Assembly (NCBI GenBank): GCA_023425865.1
Contig: JAFABV010000101.1
Location: 1 to 64,000 of the forward strand
Direction: 5' to 3'
DNA length: 64,000 bases
Source: Bacteroidota bacterium
GTDB lineage: Bacteria > Bacteroidota > Bacteroidia > Bacteroidales > Bacteroidaceae
The notes under the pieces were generated by a model that searched no databases, had not been told where the DNA came from, and saw only the letters and a program-made list of their open reading frames with translations. A program made the position numbers and the translations under genes. Below, in pieces: positions 9,309 to 18,056 of this stretch; the first letter of the stretch is position 1; the number at the start of each line of letters is the position of its first letter.

Positions 9309-10766
9309 TTAAACAGTCGTCTCCCTATTATCGGGAAGGTGGAACTTGTATTGCTGCCCAAAGACCTTCTTCACCTCATTAATCTCTAAGAACGTAGTAC
9401 CGCCCCCCTCTCCAAACGAGCCTGAGAGGTACGCGATCTTATCTTTGAGTTCGATATATCCTTTCTGGCGCAGCATACGCAAGGCAGCCGTGAACATGTA
9501 GTCGGAGGCAGCGTGCTCCTTTTGGAACACGGCAATTACACCGTAGGAAAGGTTGAGCCAGCGCTGCAATTTATCCTTGTAGCAGATGGCAAGGATAGGC
9601 TTTGGACCACGGAACGCGGCCAAGGCGCGTGCCGTCTCACCGGTTTCGGAGTCGGTAATAATGCCTTCCACGCCCAACAAACGGGTAGAACTGATGGCCG
9701 AATGCGCAAGGAAGTCGCGCTGGCTGCAGTTGTCTGCCAATGGAATCTCATCGGCGAACCCCACTCTCTGGCGGTCGTGCTCGGCCTGCTCGGCAATGGC
9801 GGCCATGGTCTGAACGGCCTCAACAGGATACTTTCCGCTTGCCGTTTCACCACTCAGCATCAGCGCGTCGGTGTTAGAATAGATGGCATTGGCAATGTCG
9901 GCAACTTCTGCACGCGTGGGACGGGGATTGTCTATCATCGTATGCAACATCTGGGTGGCCACAATCACGGGCTTCTTCTTAAGCACACACTTGCGGATAA
10001 TCATGCGCTGGATACCGGGAATCTCCTCGAAAGGCACCTCGATACCCAGGTCGCCGCGGGCAATCATGATACCATAGCTGGCATCGATGATCTCGTCAAT
10101 ATTGTCAACACCTTCCTGGTTCTCAATCTTAGAGATGATCTTGATGTCGGAGTTATGCTCGTCGAGAACATCCTGCACCGCCTTCACGTCGGCCGCCGAG
10201 CGCACGAAACTGTGCGCGATAAAATCGATGTCTTCTTCGATGGCCAAGAGAATGTTTGCCTTATCCTTCTCTGTGAGCGCAGGCAGCTCTATATGTTCTC
10301 CCGGCACATTGACGCTCTTGTGTGCGCCAAGGACGCCATCGTTGGTCACACGAGTATAAACCGTGGGGCCGACAATGTCGGTCACTTCCATGTTCAGAGT
10401 ACCATCGTCGAAGAGAATATTGTCGCCAACTTTGACGTCATTGGCAATATCGGGATAAGAAAGATTGACAATATCGTGCGTAGTGTCCATATTCGGACGT
10501 CCGAAAATCTTCACTACATCACCAGTCTTATATTGAATAGGCTCCTCCACACCCGTAGTACGTACTTCAGGGCCTTTCGTATCAATAAGAATACCGATAT
10601 GGGGCGATACCGTACGCACATTGGCAATGATGTTGTGGATGCCCTCTGGAGTAGCATGTGCGGTATTGATTCTGACCACATTCATGCCTGAGAAGAATAG
10701 TTTGCGGAGGAAGTCCACTTCGCAGCGTCGGTCGCTGATCGAGCATACAATTTTTGTTTGTTTCAT
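9309..10766 (-). CDS. pyk: Pyruvate kinase
   Basis: 485 residues; converts phosphoenolpyruvate and ADP to pyruvate and ATP, the last step of glycolysis. Signatures: IDTKGPEVRT near residue 82, ISKIENQEGVDNIDEI holding the catalytic Lys, MIARGDLGIEVPFEEIPGIQ with Mg2+ ligands, and ATQMLHTMIDNPRPTRAEV. The N-terminus departs from the usual form: SISDRRC replaces the common TIGPAS, and the first potassium-site motif reads RINTAH with Ala where most enzymes have Ser. The Glu of GPEVRT is the residue type linked to K+ dependence. Divergent from uxaB, with its own TATCTTTGC box at 10821-10829 and a hairpin downstream. Confidence 0.96.
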   Translation of the reverse strand: MKQTKIVCSISDRRCEVDFLRKLFFSGMNVVRINTAHATPEGIHNIIANVRTVSPHIGILIDTKGPEVRTTGVEEPIQYKTGDVVKIFGRPNMDTTHDIVNLSYPDIANDVKVGDNILFDDGTLNMEVTDIVGPTVYTRVTNDGVLGAHKSVNVPGEHIELPALTEKDKANILLAIEEDIDFIAHSFVRSAADVKAVQDVLDEHNSDIKIISKIENQEGVDNIDEIIDASYGIMIARGDLGIEVPFEEIPGIQRMIIRKCVLKKKPVIVATQMLHTMIDNPRPTRAEVADIANAIYSNTDALMLSGETASGKYPVEAVQTMAAIAEQAEHDRQRVGFADEIPLADNCSQRDFLAHSAISSTRLLGVEGIITDSETGETARALAAFRGPKPILAICYKDKLQRWLNLSYGVIAVFQKEHAASDYMFTAALRMLRQKGYIELKDKIAYLSGSFGEGGGTTFLEINEVKKVFGQQYKFHLPDNRETTV

Positions 10767-10820
10767 AATATCGGGAATTTATTCGTCATATCAGAATGAT
10801 TTCATTGTAATAACCATATT

Positions 10821-10829
10821 GCAAAGATA
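10821..10829 (-). promoter_or_regulatory. -7 box of pyk promoter
   Basis: TATCTTTGC on the minus strand, matching the Bacteroidota TAnnTTTG element, with TTG about 17 bp upstream. It lies 55 bp before the pyk start. Confidence 0.75.
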
Positions 10830-10935
10830 CAAGATTTCTTTGAGAACAAGCAGGATGTAATCCAATAAAATTTGTTACGAAAAGGTTTACGTATTATTTA
10901 CATCGAAAATACGTGCGGCCTACCGCGATATTTTG

Positions 10936-10944
10936 TATCTTTGC
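10936..10944 (+). promoter_or_regulatory. -7 box of uxaB promoter
   Basis: TATCTTTGC on the plus strand, 50 bp before the uxaB start. Divergent from the pyk promoter within a 228-bp region. Confidence 0.75.
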
Positions 10945-10994
10945 AAGCATAAAATACAATCTATTAAAGATTCAACAACTTCTCAAAACAAATC

Positions 10995-12476
10995 ATGAAA
11001 GAACTTCAAGCACTTAACAAGCGTACCGCCCCCAAGAGCGTGATGCCTGAAAGAATCATTCAGTTTGGTGAGGGCAATTTCCTGCGTGCCTTTGTAGACT
11101 GGATTATCTACAACATGAATCAGCGCACAGACTTCAACTCCTCTGTAGTGGTGGTACAGCCCATCGAGCGTGGTATGGTCGACTGGCTCAACGGCCAGGA
11201 CGGTCTCTATCATGTGAATCTTCAGGGCAAGGAAAACGGTCAGGCTGTAAATACCCTGACACGCATCGACGTGATCAGCCGTGCCCTGAACCCATACACG
11301 CAGAACCAAGCTTTCATGGCATTGGCCGAACAGCCTGAGATGCGCTTCATCATCTCCAACACCACAGAAGCCGGTATCACCTTCGACGACAGCTGCAAGT
11401 TTACCGACGCCCCTGCGTCAAGCTATCCGGGCAAGCTGGTGCAGCTGCTTTTCCATCGCTATCGTTTCTTCGACGGCGACCCCTCCAAAGGCATGATCAT
11501 TATGCCTTGCGAGCTGATTTTTCTCAACGGGCATCACCTCAAGGAGTGCATCAACCAGTACATTGAACTGTGGAAAGAGGATATGGGCGCCGACTACGAG
11601 GGCTTCAAGGCATGGGTTACCAATTACTGCTACGTATGTGCCACCCTCGTAGACCGCATCGTACCGGGCTTCCCACGTGAAAACATCAAGGAAATACAGC
11701 AGAAGATCTGCTATAAAGACAACCTGGTGGTGAAGGCTGAGACCTTCCACCTCTGGGTAATCGAGAAGGCCGAGAACATGACCGTGGAGCAGATGAAGGC
11801 AGAGTTCCCTGCCGACAAGGCTGGACTGCATGTGTTGATTACCGACAACGAGAAACCCTACCACGAGCGCAAGGTAACGCTGCTCAACGGCCCCCACACC
11901 GTACTGTCACCCGTGACCTATCTGAGTGGCGTGGACATCGTGCGCGACGCTTGCGAACACCCCGTGCTGGGTAAGTACATCCACAAGGTACAGTTCGACG
12001 AACTCATGCAGACGCTCGACCTGCCAATGGACGAGCTGCAGCAGTTTGCCGGTGACGTCCTCGAGCGTTTTGAGAATCCCTTCGTCGACCATCAGGTGAC
12101 GAGCATCATGCTCAACAGCTTCCCCAAGTATGAGACACGCGACCTCCCGGGCGTGAAGATTTACTTGCAGCGCAAGGGCGAACTTCCTCAGGGATTGGTA
12201 TTTGGTCTGGCGGCCATCATCACTTACTACAAAGGCGGAAAGCGTGCTGACGGTGCCGAGATTGTGCCCAACGACGACCCGAAGATCATCGATAAGCTGA
12301 CCGAGCTATGGGCCACGGGCGACACCCGCAAGGTGGCAGAGGGAGTGCTGGCTTTCGACTATGTATGGCACGAAGACCTCAACCAGACTGTACCCGGACT
12401 GACCGACCTCGTGACCAGCTACCTCAACCTCATTCAGGAGAAAGGAATGCTGGAGGCCGTAAAGACTATTCTATAA
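10995..12476 (+). CDS. uxaB: Tagaturonate reductase (altronate oxidoreductase)
   Basis: 493 residues of the mannitol dehydrogenase / uronate reductase family. UxaB-type enzymes interconvert D-tagaturonate and D-altronate with NAD(H) in galacturonate catabolism. Near the N-terminus IIQFGEGNFLRAFVDW is the nucleotide-binding entry typical of UxaB. Downstream, ISNTTEAGITFDD, IMPCELIFLNGHHLKECI and the DRIVPGFPRENI block match this subfamily rather than mannitol dehydrogenase. No other uronate pathway gene is nearby, so the substrate is assigned from sequence alone; a fructuronate reductase role is the main alternative. It has its own promoter and a hairpin terminator. Confidence 0.88.
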   Translation: MKELQALNKRTAPKSVMPERIIQFGEGNFLRAFVDWIIYNMNQRTDFNSSVVVVQPIERGMVDWLNGQDGLYHVNLQGKENGQAVNTLTRIDVISRALNPYTQNQAFMALAEQPEMRFIISNTTEAGITFDDSCKFTDAPASSYPGKLVQLLFHRYRFFDGDPSKGMIIMPCELIFLNGHHLKECINQYIELWKEDMGADYEGFKAWVTNYCYVCATLVDRIVPGFPRENIKEIQQKICYKDNLVVKAETFHLWVIEKAENMTVEQMKAEFPADKAGLHVLITDNEKPYHERKVTLLNGPHTVLSPVTYLSGVDIVRDACEHPVLGKYIHKVQFDELMQTLDLPMDELQQFAGDVLERFENPFVDHQVTSIMLNSFPKYETRDLPGVKIYLQRKGELPQGLVFGLAAIITYYKGGKRADGAEIVPNDDPKIIDKLTELWATGDTRKVAEGVLAFDYVWHEDLNQTVPGLTDLVTSYLNLIQEKGMLEAVKTIL

Positions 12477-12509
12477 TGATATAACCTCTTAAACCGATAA
12501 ACGAAATGC

Positions 12510-12546
12510 AAACAGCGCCAAGGCTTAACGCCCTGACGCTGTTTTT
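12510..12546 (+). terminator. Intrinsic terminator after uxaB
   Basis: Perfect stem AAACAGCG / CGCTGTTT with a 19-nt loop and a run of T at the 3' side, 34 bp after the uxaB stop. A clear rho-independent form. Confidence 0.8.
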
Positions 12547-12591
12547 GATTATGTATGACTGTGCCTCGCCCGTGCGAGCACCCTCTTTCCG

Positions 12592-12744
12592 CTATTTCCT
12601 GATATAGTCTTTCGACACCAAGTCGTAATAGAGCGCTTCGAGTTCGCCCAGCGTGAGTTGCTCTACACTATGTTCGATGGTTCTGATGAGCTCGTCTCTA
12701 CGACTGTCGCCGTCAGGTTGGAAATGCGTGAATACTTTGGCCAT
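12592..12744 (-). CDS. Small hypothetical protein, 50 aa
   Basis: An uninterrupted minus-strand frame of 50 codons from the ATG at 12744 to the TAG at 12592. The predicted protein is soluble and helical, rich in acidic and aliphatic residues, with the segment QLTLGELEALYYDLVSKDYI at its C-terminal side. It starts 37 bp beyond the stop of the MBL-fold gene on the same strand and could be its last cistron. I do not recognise a family. Reading-frame composition looks coding (charged, no long low-complexity runs), but no strong SD was identified. Confidence 0.5.
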   Translation of the reverse strand: MAKVFTHFQPDGDSRRDELIRTIEHSVEQLTLGELEALYYDLVSKDYIRK

Positions 12745-12780
12745 GACTTAAAAATGTTGATACCGGGTACGATATAGGGG

Positions 12781-13521
12781 TTATTGGTAATTACGTATAC
12801 GAACATCGATACCTGAGTCTTTCAGCAATTCAGATACCCGCTCTATCTTAGTTTCACCGTAGTGATATGGGAAGAGCACCTTGGGCTTAATCATACGGGC
12901 CGCACGTGCCGTTTGCTCAGGACTCATGGTATAGGGCTGGTTGGTGGGCAGAAACGCTACATCGATATCCTTCAGGTCACTCATTTCCGGAATATCCTCA
13001 GTGTCGCCAGCAATGTAAATGCGCAGGCCGTCGAGCGTCAGCACAAATCCGTTGTCGCGCCCCTTGGGATGAAACTGCAGGTGCCCGGGGGTGATGTTGT
13101 AAGCGGGCACAGCCTCCAATTTCACGTCAGTGGCCAAGACCAGCGTTTCGCCATTGCGCATCACCTTGCCCTTACCTATGATGGCCGCGCTGTTGGCATT
13201 GGTCACCAGCACCGTACCAGGCTTTTCCAAGTCGGCGATGGCTTCTTTGTCCAAATGGTCTTCGTGCTCGTGAGTCACTAAGATATAATCGGCCTTGGGC
13301 ATTAGCTTATAGTCGGTCACAGGAGGGATATTGGTCGCAGGGTCTATCTCAAACTCCTTGCCATCAAAATTTATCCTGAGACTGCCATGCTTGATGGCAG
13401 TAATGGTGACATCTTTGCCGTGTACGGTCTTAAAAACGTCAGTCTGGGTAGCACTTTGTGCACATGCTGTCATCATAGCTGGTAATAATAATAAGGTCAA
13501 AAAAAAGTTCTTATACATCAT
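12781..13521 (-). CDS. MBL-fold metal-dependent hydrolase, probable lipoprotein
   Basis: 246 residues. The N-terminus is a signal sequence ending in MMTAC, consistent with a lipobox, so the protein is probably lipid-anchored in the envelope. The metallo-beta-lactamase fold is shown by HEHEDHLD near residue 84 (first metal-binding motif), a conserved Asp in YIAGDTEDIPEM near 168 and a late His in LFPYHYGETKIE near 216. The overall form resembles UlaG-like hydrolases and Bacteroidota MBL lipoproteins, not beta-lactamases. Substrate unknown. It sits 14 bp downstream of a DUF169 gene on the same strand, so the two are likely co-transcribed. Confidence 0.85.
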   Translation of the reverse strand: MMYKNFFLTLLLLPAMMTACAQSATQTDVFKTVHGKDVTITAIKHGSLRINFDGKEFEIDPATNIPPVTDYKLMPKADYILVTHEHEDHLDKEAIADLEKPGTVLVTNANSAAIIGKGKVMRNGETLVLATDVKLEAVPAYNITPGHLQFHPKGRDNGFVLTLDGLRIYIAGDTEDIPEMSDLKDIDVAFLPTNQPYTMSPEQTARAARMIKPKVLFPYHYGETKIERVSELLKDSGIDVRIRNYQ

Positions 13522-13535
13522 ATATTCTCCTATTT

Positions 13536-14249
13536 TTATGATTGATTAATCCGTTTCTTTACTTTTTCCCATGCCACCGAGTTGGTGAGGAAACACTCGT
13601 TGATGGTGCCGAGCATCACATCTAAGCGCGACTTGGGAACACCAAATCCTAAGCATCCCGCAGGGATGTGGGGCCGCACAGAGGGGTCGAACAAGCCCAG
13701 GAAGCACCGATGGCCTCCCCGGCGGTTCTCCGTAGTAACATTAGCAAACATCGTGCTACAACCAGAACCAAAGATGGTTGTCACGGCATCGTCATCCGTA
13801 TTGTCATAGAACGCCCATCCACAAAGCCCAGAGAGCACGTCGGGGGTGGCGAGGAATATCATGCCTTCGATGTTCTCAAGGCTTTCTACCCTGTCAACCC
13901 GCTGTATATTGAGATAGGTGTACTTGGTGCGTTCGACCTGTATTTTCTCGACAAAAGCAGACACCTGCTCGGGCGTTTGCTTATAATGCTCTTTCATCGA
14001 CACAAAACCAGGTATGCGTTCGGGCATCTCGGTAAAGCCCGTATAAAACTTGCCGCCACCGCAACCGATGGTCTTTACCGTAAGCGTCACGGGCTCGCCC
14101 GATATGGCACCTTCAAACGACTTGAAAAAACATCCTGGTATCGCCCGAGGCTCGGTCACGGCCTCGTCAGAATAACTGAACACCAACGGCAGGTTCACAT
14201 TACCGCCAAACACTTCCTTATAAAGGTTTACAAATTCGTGTACTTCCAT
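13536..14249 (-). CDS. DUF169 family protein
   Basis: 237 residues from the ATG at 14249; an alternative ATG at 14270 would overlap the end of the upstream acetyltransferase gene by 11 bp. The long N-terminal extension seen in the open frame is out-of-frame shadow of that gene. Features matching DUF169: the Cys/Gly-rich TIGCGGGKFYTGF block, GSGCSTMFANV, and the C-terminal VPKSRLDVMLGTINECFLT segment. DUF169 has no agreed biochemical role; the conserved Cys residues suggest a cofactor or metal site (inference). It is between a GNAT gene and an MBL-fold gene, spaced 10 and 14 bp, so the three form one transcription unit. Confidence 0.8.
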   Translation of the reverse strand: MEVHEFVNLYKEVFGGNVNLPLVFSYSDEAVTEPRAIPGCFFKSFEGAISGEPVTLTVKTIGCGGGKFYTGFTEMPERIPGFVSMKEHYKQTPEQVSAFVEKIQVERTKYTYLNIQRVDRVESLENIEGMIFLATPDVLSGLCGWAFYDNTDDDAVTTIFGSGCSTMFANVTTENRRGGHRCFLGLFDPSVRPHIPAGCLGFGVPKSRLDVMLGTINECFLTNSVAWEKVKKRINQS

Positions 14250-14259
14250 TGCGCACTCG

Positions 14260-14706
14260 TTAAAGTTCATACATGAGATAATGGCTGTCGCGCATACCCA
14301 ACGACTCATAGACTTTCTGGGCCACCGTGTTGTGCTTGTCAACATACAGGCGCAACGCACCGGCATTGGCACTTTCCGCGATGACGCGCGCAAACTCAAA
14401 GAGTTCGGTAAACACACCCTGACGTCGGCATTCTGGCCGCACATACACCGACTGAATCCAATAGTAAGGCGCATTGTTCCAGTCACTCCACTCCTGCGTG
14501 AGCATCAGTGACCCCACAACCGTCTCCTGGTCATCGTGCGCCAGCAGGTAGATGGCCCGCTCGGGGTTCTCAATGGCATTTTTTACCCCCTCCCTCACGG
14601 TGGCATAGTCCAGCTGGGTGTCTTCGCTTTCTTTGGCCATGGCCAACTGAAACTGTACGATGGTCTCTGTGTCAGCGGCTGTCGCTGTGTCTATTCGGTA
14701 TTTCAT
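14260..14706 (-). CDS. GNAT family N-acetyltransferase
   Basis: 148 residues from the ATG at 14706. GNAT fold features: a first alpha/beta with an acidic helix, the central QSVYVRPECRRQGVFTELFE segment near residue 95 with the acetyl-CoA pyrophosphate loop (R-x-x-x-G form), and LRLYVDKHNTVAQKVYESLG near residue 122, typical of the C-terminal half. The acceptor substrate is not deducible. A TATCTTTG box ends only 7 nt before this ATG, so the transcript probably begins at or next to the start codon. The gene leads a minus-strand unit with DUF169 and the MBL protein. Confidence 0.88.
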   Translation of the reverse strand: MKYRIDTATAADTETIVQFQLAMAKESEDTQLDYATVREGVKNAIENPERAIYLLAHDDQETVVGSLMLTQEWSDWNNAPYYWIQSVYVRPECRRQGVFTELFEFARVIAESANAGALRLYVDKHNTVAQKVYESLGMRDSHYLMYEL

Positions 14707-14711
14707 GATAT

Positions 14712-14720
14712 GCAAAGATA
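14712..14720 (-). promoter_or_regulatory. -7 box directly before the GNAT start
   Basis: TATCTTTGC on the minus strand with TTG about 17 bp upstream. Spacing to the ATG at 14706 leaves almost no 5' leader. Confidence 0.65.
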
Positions 14721-14763
14721 AGATTTTTCGGTCATTTCAATGCTATTTGCCCATAATTTTATC

Positions 14764-14771
14764 TAACTTTG
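14764..14771 (+). promoter_or_regulatory. -7 box for the YjbR gene
   Basis: TAACTTTG on the plus strand, 24 bp before the ATG at 14795; divergent from the GNAT promoter. Confidence 0.65.
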
Positions 14772-14794
14772 TATCATAACAACCACAAGCCAAC

Positions 14795-15151
14795 ATGAAT
14801 ATTGAAGAGCTACGCGATTATTGCCTTTCCCTCGACCCCACGGTGGAGGAGAAATTTCCATTCGCTAAATTCAAGCATGGCGAAAACGTACTGGTGTTTT
14901 ACATTTGCGGGCACATGTTCTGTTTTCTCGATATTGAAAGCTTCGAGCGCGTGATGCTGAAATGCCAGCCTGAGCGTATCGAACAACTGAGGGCGGAACA
15001 CGACTTTATAGGCGACCCCTTCAACGAGAGCGCCAAGCACTGGATAGGCGTAGACGCCCAGCAAGCGCCCACCGACCTGATGCAAGAACTCATCGCCAAC
15101 TCCTTCGACCTCGTCAAGGCAAAATACACTCCCAAAAAGAAACGGCAATGA
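14795..15151 (+). CDS. MmcQ/YjbR family protein
   Basis: 118 residues of the MmcQ/YjbR (DUF419) family, whose members adopt a CyaY-like fold with a double-wing surface; the molecular function is not settled. Family features: an opening IEELRDYCLSLDPTVEEKFP segment, the central KHGENVLVFYICGHMFCFLD sheet, and a C-terminal helix after HWIGVDAQQAPTDLMQELIA. It ends with a basic tail (KKKRQ). It has its own promoter and is followed by a nitroreductase gene on the same strand with a separate promoter. Confidence 0.85.
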   Translation: MNIEELRDYCLSLDPTVEEKFPFAKFKHGENVLVFYICGHMFCFLDIESFERVMLKCQPERIEQLRAEHDFIGDPFNESAKHWIGVDAQQAPTDLMQELIANSFDLVKAKYTPKKKRQ

Positions 15152-15262
15152 GCATGCCCCTTTGCAGGCAAACGAAGCGTCATTCTCAAGCCATTGCCTC
15201 ATTTTTCTGCCATCTGCCGCATTTATCGGCTGAACATCAGCCCACATACAAGCTTTTTTCAT

Positions 15263-15270
15263 TATCTTTG
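15263..15270 (+). promoter_or_regulatory. -7 box for the nitroreductase gene
   Basis: TATCTTTG, 22 bp before the chosen ATG at 15293. Confidence 0.65.
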
Positions 15271-15292
15271 TTCCGAATTAAGCACCGACACT

Positions 15293-15802
15293 ATGGATAT
15301 ACTTACATTGAGCCGTGAACGATTCTCGGCGAGAAAGTTTACCGACGAGCCAATAAGCCAAATTGATTTAGACTATATCCTCGAAACCGTAAGGATGGCA
15401 CCCTCGGCCTGCAACCGCCAACCGTGGAAATTTGTCATCGTCAAGTCTGAAGAGGCACGCCAGCGCCTGCAGCAATGCTACAACCGCGACTGGTTTCGCA
15501 CAGCCCCACTCTACATCATCGCCTTCAAAAACACCGAAGAGTGCTGGGTACGCCCCGACGACCACAGGCCCCACGGCGACATCGACATCGCCATTGCCAC
15601 GGAGCATCTCTGTCTCGCCGCCGCCGAGCGCGCATTGGGCAGCTGCTGGGTGTGCAACTACAACCCTGAGAAACTGCGCCAGCTCTTTCCCTACGAGGGC
15701 TACGAGGCGGTAGTGATTGTTCCGCTCGGACACATTGCCCCCGACTGTCCACACCCCGAAAAGAAAAGAAAGGCGCTGGATGAAATCACCGAGGTGGTGT
15801 AA
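15293..15802 (+). CDS. Nitroreductase family protein
   Basis: 169 residues from the ATG at 15293, chosen because a promoter box lies at 15263-15270 and homologous proteins start at this LTLSRERFSARKF motif. FMN-dependent nitroreductase-like fold: RFSARKF near residue 9 and MAPSACNRQPWKFVIV near 35 bind FMN phosphate and ring, and GDIDIAIATEHLCLAA near 97 and LGSCWVC near 115 are typical of the short Bacteroidota subgroup. The physiological electron acceptor is unknown. It ends 49 bp before a DPP IV-type peptidase, possibly co-transcribed. Confidence 0.9.
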   Translation: MDILTLSRERFSARKFTDEPISQIDLDYILETVRMAPSACNRQPWKFVIVKSEEARQRLQQCYNRDWFRTAPLYIIAFKNTEECWVRPDDHRPHGDIDIAIATEHLCLAAAERALGSCWVCNYNPEKLRQLFPYEGYEAVVIVPLGHIAPDCPHPEKKRKALDEITEVV

Positions 15803-15851
15803 ACGGCACCCAGTAGGCTCTATTGTTCACCAAATAAACGTTCACTCCTTT

Positions 15852-18056
15852 ATGAATAAGATTACACTCATCTGCACAGCATTAATCATGGCAACCTCAC
15901 AACTCGTTGCTTCAGAGAAAATAAACCTCACGCAAGTCACCACCGGAGAGTTTGCCGCACAACGTATCAGTGGCATCAACCCCGTGCCCGGCACTGACCA
16001 GTACGTGAGCATCTCTACCGATGGCAAGCAACTCGTGCAATATTCGTTCAAGACCGGCAAACAGACTGCCGTGCTCTTTGACGTCAACCAGACGCAAGGC
16101 GAAAAGATTGAGTCTTTCGACGGATACATCCTCTCGCCCGATGGCTCGAAGATGCTTATCCGCACCAACACCCAACCCGTATATCGCCGTTCCAACAAGG
16201 CCGTGTACTACATCTACACGCTCAAGACCCGCAAGCTGGAGCTGCTCTCGCAAGGCGGCCCCCAACAGGCGCCTGTATGGTCGCCCGACGGCAACCTCGT
16301 GGCCTTTGTACGCGACAACAATATCTTCCTCATCAAGTTGCTTTACGACAACAGTGAAAGTCAGGTCACCAAGGACGGAAAGTTTAATGAGGTCATCAAC
16401 GGCATACCCGACTGGGTGAACGAGGAGGAGTTTTCCTTCAACCGCGCCCTTACGTTCAATGCCGATGGCACCATGCTCTGCTGGATACGCTTTGACGAGA
16501 CTGCCGTGAAGCAGTATGCCCTGCAACTCTTCAAGGGCAGTGAGCCCCAGCGCGACGAGTTTGCCACCTACCCGGGAGCCTACACTTACAAGTATCCAAA
16601 AGCCGGCGAAGACAACTCAAAGGTGACGGCTTGGAGTTTTGACATCAAGAGCCGCCGCATTCAGCAGCTGCAGGTGCCACTCGACGCCGACGGCTATATG
16701 CCTCGCATACTGCCCACCGCCGACGCTAACCGCATCATGGTCTACACCATGAACCGCCATCAGGACGTGCTCAGTCTTTATACCGTCAACCCACGCAGCA
16801 CCATAGCCCAACTGCTCATCAAGGAGAGCGTGCCCAAATACGTAAAGGAAGAATGTCTTGAGAATACGCTCATCGGCAAAGACTACATTCTGCTGCCTTC
16901 TGACCGTGATGGCTACATGCACCTTTACCTCTACGACCTCAACGGCAAACTCATCAGGAAGATTGGGGCCGGCAACTACGACATTACAAACGTTTATGGT
17001 TATGATGCCCTCACCGGCGACGCCTATTATCAGGCGGCGGCACTCAACGCCCACGACCGGCAGGTGATGGTGACCCGCAAAAACGGCACCACCGAGCGAC
17101 TCACCGACCGCGAGGGATGGAACGATGCCGTATTCTCCGGCGACCTCAAATTCTTCATCAACACCTGGAGCGATTACAATACACCTTATATATATACGGC
17201 ACGTGACAACCGGGGAAAGACCCTCGCCACGCTCTTAGACAATAAGGAACTGAAAGCCAAGACCCAGCAGTATGGCTGGACCATCAAGGAGCCGTTCTCC
17301 TTCACCACCTCCGAAGGCGTGAAGCTTGACGGTTGGATGGTTAAGCCCGAAAACTTTGATGCCTCACACAAATATCCCGTCATCATGTTCCAATATGGTG
17401 GCCCGGGCAGTCAGCAGGTGGTCAACTCGTGGAACGCGGGCTCAATGGGACAAGGTGGCGCATTCGACATGTATCTTGCCCAGCAGGGCTACATCGTGGT
17501 GTGCGTAGACGGCAGAGGCACCGGTGGCCGTGGAGCGGAGTTTGAAAAGGCAATCTACCTGCGGCTTGGCAACTTGGAGGCCAAAGACCAGGTGGAGACT
17601 GCCCAGTATCTCAGCACCCTGCCCTATGTCGACAGCCATCGCATTGGCCTCTGGGGCTGGTCGTTTGGCGGCTGGAATACGCTCATGAGCATGAGCGAGG
17701 GCCGACAGGTGTTCCGTGCCGGTGTGGCCGTGGCACCTCCCACCTCATTCCGCTATTACGACACGGTGTATACCGAGCGGTATATGCGCACACCGAAAGA
17801 AAATCCTGATGGGTACGACGACAACGCCATCACACGCGCCCCGAAGCTCAGCGGCAGCCTGCTCATTTGCCACGGAATGGCCGACGACAACGTACATCCG
17901 CAGAACACGTTTGAATATTCTGAGGCGTTGGTGCAGGCTGACAAAGACTTCAAGGAGAATATCTACACCAATCGCAATCACAGCATCTTCGGTGGCAACA
18001 CACGCACTCACCTGCTCCGGCAGATTGCCAACTGGTTTGACGAGAAGATGAAGTAG
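15852..18056 (+). CDS. Dipeptidyl peptidase IV-type serine peptidase (S9B)
   Basis: 734 residues from the ATG at 15852, which opens a signal peptide; exported, probably periplasmic. The N-terminal half is an eight-bladed beta-propeller (DPPIV_N). The C-terminal alpha/beta-hydrolase domain carries the nucleophile in GLWGWSFGGWNTLMS near residue 600, the catalytic Asp in CHGMADDNVHPQNTFEY and the His in NRNHSIFGGNTRTHL near the C-terminus. FNRALTFNADG sits before the propeller gate. Enzymes of this type remove N-terminal Xaa-Pro/Ala dipeptides and supply amino acids to asaccharolytic or mixed-diet Bacteroidota. Family is firm; dipeptide preference is inferred. Confidence 0.93.
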   Translation: MNKITLICTALIMATSQLVASEKINLTQVTTGEFAAQRISGINPVPGTDQYVSISTDGKQLVQYSFKTGKQTAVLFDVNQTQGEKIESFDGYILSPDGSKMLIRTNTQPVYRRSNKAVYYIYTLKTRKLELLSQGGPQQAPVWSPDGNLVAFVRDNNIFLIKLLYDNSESQVTKDGKFNEVINGIPDWVNEEEFSFNRALTFNADGTMLCWIRFDETAVKQYALQLFKGSEPQRDEFATYPGAYTYKYPKAGEDNSKVTAWSFDIKSRRIQQLQVPLDADGYMPRILPTADANRIMVYTMNRHQDVLSLYTVNPRSTIAQLLIKESVPKYVKEECLENTLIGKDYILLPSDRDGYMHLYLYDLNGKLIRKIGAGNYDITNVYGYDALTGDAYYQAAALNAHDRQVMVTRKNGTTERLTDREGWNDAVFSGDLKFFINTWSDYNTPYIYTARDNRGKTLATLLDNKELKAKTQQYGWTIKEPFSFTTSEGVKLDGWMVKPENFDASHKYPVIMFQYGGPGSQQVVNSWNAGSMGQGGAFDMYLAQQGYIVVCVDGRGTGGRGAEFEKAIYLRLGNLEAKDQVETAQYLSTLPYVDSHRIGLWGWSFGGWNTLMSMSEGRQVFRAGVAVAPPTSFRYYDTVYTERYMRTPKENPDGYDDNAITRAPKLSGSLLICHGMADDNVHPQNTFEYSEALVQADKDFKENIYTNRNHSIFGGNTRTHLLRQIANWFDEKMK

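Noticed and set aside
9513..10691. 392-codon open frame on the plus strand
   Set aside because: Antisense to pyk, which has clear family signatures; no SD or motif in the opposite frame.
14250..14486. N-terminal extension of the DUF169 protein to 14486
   Set aside because: The extension lies in the GNAT coding region in another frame and does not resemble the DUF169 family.
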